From Argyresthia goedartella (taxonomy: Eukaryota; Arthropoda; Insecta; Lepidoptera; Argyresthiidae): a stretch of 64,000 nucleotides of DNA. The notes beneath the pieces were generated by a model. That model did not search any database. It worked only from the letters and a program-made list of their open reading frames with translations, and was not told the origin of the DNA. The stretch's first letter is position 1; every line of letters begins with the position of its first letter. The position numbers and the translations under genes are program-made. The stretch lies in the NCBI GenBank assembly GCA_949825045.1, contig OX463832.1, positions 25,352,552 through 25,416,551 on the forward strand, given 5' to 3'. Below, in pieces: positions 32,917 to 44,900 of the stretch.

Positions 32917-35900
32917 GTGAGAAGCATTGGTTGGAGTGTAGATAAGGGGGCGCCAAGGAAAAAAAAACATAGAATTTTCCGCTTCCGCCCCCTTATCGAC
33001 ACTCTGACCGACCTTTCTAATAAACAAAAAATAGGCAAATTGCATGTTTACAGCTGTTATAACAAATGCATAATTTGTGCACCGTTTTCAAGCTTTCTTT
33101 ATGTTCTGTTTTACCAATTTTTAAAATAGATCAAAAAATCAATCTGGGAGTTTTTTCACCCTCTCTCCCGCAGTGGTCCAATGCAGAGAAGAGGCAAAAA
33201 TCGCTGTGAATAAATAAATACAGTACAGTACACATTACAGTAATAAAGAGAAATTTACTTTTGACTTGTTTAAATATTACAGTGTTATATTATAACGCTG
33301 AAATAACACTTTTTTATTAGGTAGTAAGACTGCACTGTTTGACTGTTATTTTGTAACAATTGCTTTTTCCATTATTCTCTCTCATTCCGATGGCTAAACA
33401 TGGTCACAATTATTCATCTGACACCTCTTAAGTGACAAGGAATGATGATAAATTTGTTTGTATTTTCTAGGAATCATCATTCTCTCAACATTTATTCTGC
33501 TGGGAGTGCAGAGCCGAGCTGAGACGAATAAGGAATTTCAAGAACAAAATTAGTGAGGCACAGATTTTTATTAACTCATGCCATTCTAGCAACCAGGTAA
33601 ATATAAATCAGACAGTGTGTTCAGTGTTTGTTGTTGTTGTTTCTGGTTCGCACTTTGTTTGGTTAGACGTTTTTATGTATATTATATGGGACTAGAAACT
33701 GAGCCTCTGCCAATCCTTAAGGGAAAAGGTGTGACCCTATAATGACTATAAATTGCTGACCATTTTTTGGGAAATAGTACTTGTTGTAAAGTTGTGTCAG
33801 GACCTAACAGTTGGGTTGGCCACCACTAGCCCGGCATCCCTCCACCAACCCACAGTGAGCCAGGGTCGTGGAATGTCGCTCAATCCTACTTGTGATGACA
33901 TTTAGAGGCTACAGTTGTTTATTTATTATTAGTACTTGTTATATTTGGGGAATGATAGAATATGTTTTGAAAACATCAGTGAAAATAATTGTCAAATACA
34001 ACTTTTATTGTGTAGTTTTAAAATTATCCCTGTTATGTTATGTTAATGTATAATGTTATGTTATGTTAATGTATAATCTCATACATTTTTGTCTTCAAAC
34101 AAGTGTTTGAACAGGAGTTTATTATTTGTAGTTAAACCCTATCCCTGTTACTACAAAATTAAACACAGTTTAACCATAAAACAATGACGACCCGAATGGC
34201 CTACTCGGCAGTGACCCTGCCAACGAAAGCTAGGGTCCCGGGTTCGAGTCCTGGTGGGGGCAAATATTTGTTCGATGAGAAGGGATGTTTGTATCCTAGT
34301 CATGGTTTTTTATCTATCTAAGTATAATATTTATCTATATAATTATGTGTATCGTTGCCTAGTACTCAAGATACAGGGAATCCTAGTTTGGGGCTAGATC
34401 AATGTGTGTAGATAGTGTCCAAGGTATTATTAAACATCAAATCTCATACATTTTTGTCTTCAAACTTCAAACAAGTGTAAAACAAGAGTTTATTTTTTTG
34501 TAGTAAGACCTTATGTTTTAAACAGTGTGGGTAAACCGCATTGATAGTTAGTAATCTTATCATGGCTCACCGGGTGATGGACGGATGACACCTGTTTGTG
34601 TGCCAGCCAGGGCGCCGAGAGTTGGCTGATCCATGCTGTAGTGTAGGCGTTTATATTATTTTATTATCTTATAGACTTGTATTTGTTAATTTCTTGTATT
34701 TGAATTTATTTATGGGCCTAGTAATAATAATTATTTTATTTTCACAAAAATAAGTATACATATTAGTTACAATGGGGCTCTTTAAATGTAGGGTGCATTA
34801 GATTCCACATGAAAACCATTGTTACATCTATTGCTGAGCTAGGCGTAAGACCTCTGTTTCAGCAAAACGGCACCCAAATCCCTTTTAATCTATGCTTCCC
34901 AGGTATGTGACAATTTTTTTTTTTTGTTGGAGGGGAAAAAAAATGAATTACCCATGCCCAGGAGTCAGAACTCCCTGCTATGTCCGGGTCCCCACATATT
35001 GAGCGGGCATCAGCTCGTGTGCTATACGGACTGAAAACAACCCCTTTGTGTCTACAGTTGTCTTACTAAGACTTTACTGTGAGCCATGGTTGGTCTCTCC
35101 AACCAAGGTATGTGACAAAATCGCGATACTGTGTTTATGTTAGTGTTAAGATGCTTGTATGCTAGGGAACAAGCCCGTCGCCGCTTAACCTCTCATTTAC
35201 CACCGGCGCCGACGCCACTTTTCCATTATTCCAGTATTTTAAAAACAAAAAAAAATTTCAGCTCCTAATAAATTCGACCATGTCTCTCAATTTCGCCACT
35301 CCAAGGCATACCACTTCCGCATATGAGCACTCCTTCAGGTTGCAGGCGGTCCGACTGTGGAACGCACTTCCTTGTGCGATAAGAGACAGCCCCACTCATT
35401 TCGCTTTCAAAAACCGGGTAAAAGAGCACTTCCTCTCTCTTTTGTGATAGTTGTAGTATGTATATTATTATTATATGTAAACTTTATTTACAGGTTTATG
35501 TATGTATTGATACGTATTTAGTAGTTTGGTATATACGAGTGTGTATTTTATTTACCGTATTTTATAGATATGTAATTTACTTATATGTATTTTATTATTG
35601 TTTAGTTATTGTGCACTGCCTACCCTTTATTGATAAAATTTCCTGTCATGCCTTGGTTTGCTGGAAGAAATCTCTTTTTAGAGATAAGCTCGCCTTTGTA
35701 CATATGTTTTCTTTTAATGTATCTTTTTTAAATAACTGTGTTCAATAAAGAATTATGAAATATGAAGTTCACTTGACATATTGTAACTATGAGTAGAACA
35801 ATGTAATCTAAGAGAAACATAGACAAATGTAATATTAATTAGTTATACAAAGCCTGAAATAAATGATTCATTAATTCATTTCACCTTTCAGATCCAGCCA

Positions 35901-38900
35901 ATACCAGCTTCTGCGTCACGGCTCTCAATATCAGTCATACAAACCACAGAATCTCTCAAACACCAAGAAGTATTCACAAAAACCGGCTTACCTGACCTTT
36001 TCTCCAAAGTCAAAGTCGAGATCGCCAATGAAGACACTCCGGAAGTCTCGCAAACAGATCTGTTGGATTTAAAAGAAGAGATTTCTGACGACTGGCATTA
36101 TGAAGATGTACCTTTGAATCAAAGAAAGAAACGCAGAAGAAAACACAAACAGAAAGCACAAAATACGGATGTATTGAACATAAAAGAAGAGTTTAGTGAC
36201 AATAAGGATTTAACATTGATTCAAAGAAAAAAACACAAAGAAAGAGAGCGAAATACGGAAAGTAAAAAGGAGAAATTTGTCATTATTACATCAAAAAATA
36301 AAAGAAGGCTTTATAAAGCTATTAGTATGAAAATCGAGGAGTTGCAGTATTGGTCAGAAAAGGATAGAATAGATGAGTCGTTCTTGAAATTTCCATATCG
36401 CTGTGAAAATTGCGTCTATGGATCTATGTCTGAGGAGGGATTGGAGAAACATAAGGAGATGTTTCACTCTGAGGTATATATTATTTAGTTAACCCCTTGG
36501 CTGGCATTGGCCTGCAGGATTTTCATTGGTTTTGAACCTTAATACTAAGACGTAAGGTTGAAAATACGGTGGCATGAATATGGCTACTGTCTAAGGGGTT
36601 TACAAATAAAACATGTTTAGCCAGCTCATTGCCCCAGCTATGGAAAATGTTTTGTCAATATTATCCCACAAATATTATAAATGATAACGTTTGTGAGTGG
36701 ATGTTTGTAACTCAATAGCGCAAAAACCGCTGAACAGATTTGAATACAATTTTGCACACAGATAGTTTGTGTAGGATACTTTCTGTCCTGGTAAATGATA
36801 ATTCGTAAGTCTAAACACACCGAAGGGCATCAGATGTAGTAAAACCAAGTAGGTATATAGTTTTTATATAGTTGAGATATATAATTAGATATTTAGAATA
36901 GTTTGATATTTTATAGTTTATATAGGTATATGTGCATACTATCTATTGTATTTTATATAGTTGAGATATTTATTTTATTTATTAAGTATATTTTATTTAT
37001 TTTTTAAAAGTAATTTTCGTACGTATGTATACAGTTTTATTGCGCACTAGGACTGTCCTGTTTCATAAACACTCCTGTCTCTAGGTTTGCTGGAAGAAAT
37101 CTCTCTTTAGAGATAAGCTCGCCTTTGCCTATAAAATTTATTGTAACTGTCTGTTTATCTATATTTTCTGTGCAATAAAGAATATGAATATGGATATGAA
37201 GGTATTCATAAGAATCTAAAATAACGGAAGCAACACAACCAAATTATAAATTAATCACTGTGAATGAGGTTACCATGAAATAGGTGATTTTTAATTTTGC
37301 CGGCTACGTCAACTTGTCAAGGCAAGTTTGTTTACCTTTTTTAACCCACCTCCTTCGCCTTACTATATTCAATATTAAAAATGCTGCCTCTCACACCCCC
37401 TAGAAGCATACCAGCACATGCGATACTTGCTCAACAACGCACGCGTCGGCGGCGGCACTTGCCTCGCACATGAGACGACACATGCGGCTGTTCTGCTGTC
37501 GAGTGTGTAACTACCAAAGCGCGGCAAGAAGGAACATGACCGGCCATGTGGCGAGGCACCACGAAAGGGCTGTCCAGTGCAAAGAGTGCGCGCTGTGCTT
37601 TCAGTGAGTACAAAATGGTTTCTTGATAGAAATAAGCTCGCTTTGGTATTGTAATAAATGTACTCCAGTAATGTCCCGGGCTTCTCTGTATGCCTGCTAT
37701 GTGTGTTACAAGAAAGAAATTAAGTTTTTCTATGTATTAAGTGCGATGTGGCGTTGCGGTCGAGCCTCTGCCTCCTAAGTCTGGGGAGGAAGAAAAAAAA
37801 TCCCAAGGCTTGATGTTGTATGTGTGTGACGTCACTGCTTCTGCCTCCCACGATACAGCGTATCCTAGTGTGGGGTCAGAAGCAATGTAATTAGCCGACC
37901 ATATTTTGGGGAATGATAGTACCCATCAATATTAACAACTTTTCCCAAGAAACATACTCACAAATGAAAAAAAAAATCGCCTCTCAGTACATTGACCCGG
38001 TCAGCTGTTGACAAGTCACTATGGGAGACCCAAACTTTTGATAATTATGGGTACTATCATTCCAAAATATGGTCAGCTAATTAAATGTCACCTGTATATT
38101 CACCAAGTTTATGTGTTTCATGTATATCCAACCATGGTGGATGAAATCTCTAGATATAATACTGTATAGTATTATAGTATCTGTGATATAAGCTCGCAAT
38201 GGTACATTATATATCTTTCATTAGTTCTATGTTGGTCTGTTATGTGAACAGAGAACAGTTAAGAGAACAAGCAAAAATGACAAAGTGTTATAATTATGAT
38301 GACTTTAATAAAGATATTATTTTTTGGCGTTTACTTTATGAGTATTTCTGTTTGTTTAGAATGTGTACAGAAATAATTTAGTATCTTGCTTGCTCAAATA
38401 AATCTCTCATTGTACAATAATAGTAGTTTTCGCACCACCTGCCTCGAAAGTGACACTTTATGCAGGCTGTTGTTTTATAAAGTGTGCCCATTATTATGAA
38501 CAACTTTCACCAAGAAACATGGTCGCAAATGAAAACAAATATTTTATCCCTCAGTATATTGACCGATCAGCTGATTACATGTTAGTATGGGAGACCCAAG
38601 ATTTTTTCGTTTGCGACCATATATTTCTTGGGGAAAGTTGTTCATAATGATAAAAATAAACATAATCATTTACATAAACATAAACATTTACATACAGGCA
38701 CATACATTGCTTCTGCTTCTGGCCCCACACTAGGATACCCTGTGTCGTGGGAACCAGAAACAGCGACGTCACACACATATAAACATCCAAGACCTCGGGT
38801 ATTTTTATATAATAAATATAAATTTTCACATAAATTCACTTTAAAAATTGATATTATAAATATTTTCTCGCAGGAGACGCGAAAAGTATAGTACTCCTCG

Positions 38901-41900
38901 GGGTTAAAGCTGTTTTGTCTTGGGCACCCTTGAATCCCTCACTGCACTCAGGAATCTAAGACCCTCGCCTCGCTCGGGAGTTAAATCCGGAGTCCTTCAT
39001 TACGTTCAGGACGTGACATAAAACAGTGCTTTTTCACCTTGGTGCATAATCTACTATTATGTGACTGTTACATAATGAAAATACGAGTGCGGGTCTATGA
39101 AACGAGTCGATATGCGAGTTTCATAATAACATCACATGAGTGTTTCATTGCCTAATTATGTACAGTTAGTTACATACACTGCTTTATCTACACACATATT
39201 ATAAGCTCTCTATGATGTGTTCAGGAATCGCATGTTACGACCGGCATTGCGGCATTGATATTTGATTTCGAATAGAACGTAATTTCGGCTCATATTAGAA
39301 ATGAGGTCAAATTAAATTGCGTTGTTTTTTAGAGATGTTCGAAATTTGAATGTAATAACAATATCGAATTCGATGTTATTAACAGACAAGAGTAGCGACC
39401 AGCTTAAACACAAACAAAACAGCTTGGGTCTTACCACAAAAAATAAACTACTGTTCAACACTTGTTTAAAGACAAAAGTGTATGGGATTTGACGTTTGTT
39501 TTGAGGTTAAGCGCTGTTTTTTTCTGTGGTTACACTGCTTATCTTTAAGCTGGTCGTAATTTGCGATTTTTGAACGCTCTTATGTTGATACAGAAATTAA
39601 GATTTTTAATGAATTAAGTGCGATGTGTGTACTTTTGCAGCAACATGAAAGTGTTCCACGCACACTACCGCAGCATGCACACAAAGTTTGAGTGCAACGA
39701 ATGCGGACGCACTAAGTGCAGCAGACGCATCTTGATTGAGCATATGCGGTTAGTACAATTTGTTTGTCTATTGACAGAGCGAGCGAAGCGTCTCCGTTTC
39801 AGGATTGGGATGTGTGTCCGGATGTTATCCTTTACAGGCCGCATTTCTCAACTGATTCTCTTGAATTTTTGTGAGCAGGTTCGATAATAGAATAGTATTT
39901 TTTGTCGGTAAGTATACGCTATTACAATAAGGTCCCTACTGATATTAAAAACTTACCTTTAGACATGTTTAAAATAATAATAAAACAGAAATTGTATAAA
40001 AAAGGTTACTATAGGATATCTGATTACTTAGAGGACAGATGTCCATGGGAATAGATTGTTTGACTAACAGGCTGTTTCGATATATAATTAGCATTCATTT
40101 TGTAATTTGACAATATTTTATTTAAAAAAGGAAACGCAAAAGATGCGACGACTGTGGAGTTTCTTCGGTGAGCTCTTCTCCACAGATTCCGCCATTGTGT
40201 TAGTGAACTCACCCAAAAAAATGTAATGACGGATCTAAGTGATGTAACAACATCCTATGGAAATAAATGATTTTTGATTTTGCCTATGAATGCAAGAAAG
40301 AAAAATAACATAATTTAACTAATCACAATAATATTTAATAATTTGTTTCTAAAAACATGAATTATTCTAAGTATAGTCTGTTAGCTTATCCTGGCGTTGT
40401 TTGTTATGCCAGTTTGGTAACTATCTACTCAACAATATAAGAAAGGCAAATATGCATCCGATATTTTGCTATTTAAATCCAAATTGCATTCCACATTAAC
40501 TAAATGTTCACCAAAATTTTACACCCAAGTTTATACTGAACTTCATGGGGTCGCCTCGCTTCGCTTTGGCTCCAGGTTTATTATAAAGTTGCGAACTAAC
40601 AAACTTAACTTTAGTATTCAGACAGAAAGTGACCCATAGCAACAAATACTGATTCTGGTAAACATTTAACATATTTGGGGGTCAAAACTTATATTGATAA
40701 ACAATAGATTAGTTCCGTAGTTGAACTCCAACCTCTCTCGTCATATGCGCTAGGACACTTGCAGTTGAATTTCTCACAGGGTATGCATTTCTGTCTGTTT
40801 GTCTGTTGTCTGTCTGTTCTGTTTATGCATTGCATTCCGTTACTTATTCTACATGTGTTTTTGTGTTTACAGCAAGCACCTCACACCCACATGCAAGCTG
40901 TGCAACAAAACCTTTAAGACACACACCTCTTTTGTGATACACAACCAGATGAAGGTAAGTAATGATTGTTTTGTGCACTCAATACTTGTGAAGCGTCCGC
41001 ACATTGGAAACGATTGTGCGCGTAGCAACATCTGGCCGAAACCGGCACTGGATGGGTGTCCGTTTCTATGTCGCTGACCTCTGTGGCCTTGTCCGGGGCC
41101 CTGCCGCCCAAGCGAGACGACCCGGGTTTGAAAGCCGGCGGGAGAGGAAGGAATAAAAATCCCCAGCTCTACAATCTGTATGTGTGTATTTGTTTCTGGT
41201 TCCCACGGCACAGGGTAACCTAGTGTGGGGCCAGAAGCAACGTATGTTTAAATTTAACTCACCAAGCTAAAAACTTTAACAAACCGACTTTAACCTCTCC
41301 TTTCCCGCCGTCAGCATAAGCAGCGCGGCCCCGATCACTCTATGTACCGCTGTCAGCATAAGCAGCGGGATGACTAATATTTTTGAAACCGGTATTTTTT
41401 ATCCAACGGTTGGACCAATTTTTACGGTTCGATCATGTGTGGACACCCAATTAGACAAACTTTATGGTCTGTGTGCTAGTTTATGCTTTTCCGTAGAAAA
41501 AAATAATTCAACCGCGTTTTGAAAATCACTTTCTTCCGGACGCTCCCAACGTATGTGGTGGTGAAATTTTATTGAGAGAAAAGTGTGTTTTTTTTGGTGA
41601 ATTGAGGTAAGTATTTGTTTTATTCATATTTACAACTCTATTTGCGATAAACAAACCACAAATCATAGTGAAATTCATCAAGATGTCCAGAAAATCGGCA
41701 AATTTACATGATACGTCATGCAACCAGACGGATTCCCCCCAATGCTATTTGTAATTCCAATGAGAAATACAGTTAGATTTCAATAAAAAATACACATATC
41801 TTATTGGAAATCTTATAAGGAATCCATTTTTATAGGTTTCTTTATCAAAATAATGTACCAATTTGCTGATTTTCCGTCAGAAACGTGATCAGGCATCCAA

Positions 41901-44900
41901 TTCACATGCTTCACACGCACACATAAGCATTCCGCGACGCCATTTTACTCACACACAGACAGAATCTCACTACAGGGTGCGGGTGTTTTCAGTCATATTC
42001 GGTGAAACTCCATATCATAGGTTTCGGGGTGATGTGATGATTGGGGTTTCCATATCAAAGGTTCCGCGGGTTTATGATTGGAGTTCAGTGTCGATAAGGG
42101 GGCGGAAGCCCCTTTTTTTTATCAATGGAAAAATCCAGCATCCAGCGACTTAGAAAAATTGTGTTAAAAATTGTGTTAAAAAATATTTTTTTGACTGTTA
42201 TTTTTTGCTTCGGAATCGTGTAGTGCTGCTTTTTGCTATCACTTTTGGTTATAAACATTTTCCTCGTGCACCTCACCGATTTCGAGATATACGTCATATT
42301 ATGTTTGTAATATCGATATCTCTATAAATATTGGTCCTAGGGAAAACATGCATATGACATAAAATTATGCTCGTAAGACACCCTACACGATGCCCAAGTG
42401 AAAATATCAAAATAAAAAAAATAAAAATAAAAATAAAATAAAAAAATAACAAATTTGTGTCATATTGTGTTAACTTGTCTTTTTAGGCGGATTCGTTTGC
42501 CTGCAAGTTCAGATATGTACTTTTGACAATTTAGTGTAAAATGACAAAAAAATGCAAAATTACACAAATTTGTAAAAGTGCACAGAGTGTACGTTTTGAT
42601 CCTAATGCCTTAGCTACTTTTTTCAGAATGGATCATGACTATCATGCCCAGCTTGCGCGTCGGTCGCCGCCGGTGCGCATTCTATCCGATGAGAAGCTGG
42701 TGTATGTGCGCTCCCGCTCCGGTCGGATGAAGGTAAATAATTGAAATTTCACTCGCATCGTTTTTGCTTCGTTTCCTTTTATATTTATATATATACATAT
42801 CCATTAATTTGTTCCATTCAGCAGCCTAAACGGTCTGAATATAGTTTTACCAAGTATAATTAAATATTTACCTGGGAAATGTGAAGTTTTATACTAAAAG
42901 GACACAAATAATTATACTGCAAATGTCACTGACTGCCAGTCTGGTATTTTGTTTATATTTAATTTGCCTATTTTATTTATGTTATAGATGGTGAAGCAAC
43001 CAGCTTCTCTGGGCCGGAGCGGGAGCGAGGGCGACTCCTCCCCGCAGCCGTCGACATCAAGGCGCTGCCGGCATGCCTACTGACTGATATCTGACTGTGT
43101 ACTGATGGCTGGTTAATATGTCTCTGTAATAGGGGTTTTAAAACTACGCACACCTCGCTTTGGACCGGTTTCGGTCGGGTGTATCGCTTGCTTGAGTGGG
43201 TAACTAAAACTACTAAAATATGCCATATCATATAACTTCCACGTTGCAGCATCAAACTGGTGGAAGACTGGTGTGTTGGGAATGCCTGCCTTCAGGAAGT
43301 TGATGAGTCGCAATCGCTTTCATGGACAATTGATATAAACAAATGCCCTTGACGAGGTACCTCAAATCCCGTGCTACTGATGTCATTGGGACGATGAATC
43401 GCAAAAGGGCACACGTCCCTGCTGAGATAAAATCGCTCAATGACTCCTGTGGGCATTTATGTCTTGCTAGACACATCTAAATCAGCCATCAGTGTGTGAT
43501 TGTAATTCTCCTCCTTCATAGCGTTAGCGATCCGGATGTTTCTATCTTTTTGTGTGTAATTTTTATGTGTGTTTGTGTAAATAACAATTTCTATTTGTGG
43601 CCAACTACCTAACTATCTTATAACTTGTATAGAAATTGTTTACTTTAACAGTTGCAATGTTTCTATCTTTTTGTGTGGAATTTTTATGTGTCTAATATTT
43701 ATGCGTTTGTGTAAATAACAATTTCTATTTGTGGCCAACTACCTAACTATCTTATAACTTGTATAGAAATTGTTTACTTTAACAGTTGCAACAAAATTCT
43801 TTTTCATTTTTCCGTAATTGTGTACTTTATTCCATTTTTTATACGGTAAAAGTTACAAATATCAGTCAAACAACTATCTAAGAACTTGTATAGAATTGTT
43901 TACCTACTTACTTACTGTTTACTACTTTTCCATAATTGTGTACTCGTGTGTGTGTAAATATAATGTATACAGTTTCATTGTGCATTAGTACTGTCCTGTT
44001 TTTTAAACAATTATGTCTCGCCCAGGTTTGCTGGAAGAAATATCTTTTTAGAGATAAGCTCGCCTGTTGTTATAAAATTTCTTTTAAGTACATTTTTATG
44101 CACAGGGCAATAAAGAATATGAATATATAACTATATAAATTTTGCTGGAAGAAATATCTTTTTAGAGATAAGCTCGCCTGTTGTTATAAAATTTCTTTTA
44201 AGTACATTTTTATGCACAGGACAATAAAGAATGTGAATATATAACTATATAAATTTTTGTTCTTTTTTATTTTTCCAAAACCTAATTACACAATTACACA
44301 TTAGGTAGGTGGTAGCTAATTACTAATTACACATTTCAAATAATTGTTTATTTTTTACAAATTTGTGTAATCTTACACTAAATTGTCAAAAGTACATATC
44401 TGATCTCGCATAACACTAGTTAACACAATATTACACAATATTACACTTTGTAAGAACAGTAGGTATCTGTACTTGCGCGTGAACGGAGCCGCGTGGAAAC
44501 ACTTCATATACACATAACAACTAAATACTAGTTAACTCAAACTTACACCATACCTACACGAACGAAACACCAGTTTAGCTATTTTACCTAGAATCAAATC
44601 ACGGCGAAACATTTTCTTCGTTCCATCTTTGCACACTCTGTATAATTGCATATCGTACACCTGCCGTGACCTTGAGAAAGCCCAGAAACAACACACCGTG
44701 ACACGAAATAACATGCATGATTTTGAATTATTTTTGTATGAAAAGGTACATAGTACGATACACTGTTAGAAAGCCTAGTTTGTCTTCTACTTAGAACCAC
44801 TAATTCTAGAATGATAAGTATCACCTATTGCCTATAAATTCAATAATAGTACAAAGTGTTGATTTCTACCTATTTTATACTTTCCTTACGAGATATGGCG

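Noticed and set aside
35458..35748. Recurring peptide [13 protein letters not shown] in several frames (also near 17000 and 44050)
   Set aside because: It is the LINE-B 3' UTR read in one frame. Conservation is of the RNA hairpin, and it lies after the ORF2 stop.
40873..42732. Splice from exon 6 to 42627
   Set aside because: Phase 0 into AATGGATCATGA gives a stop after three codons; the exon fits only after exon 5.
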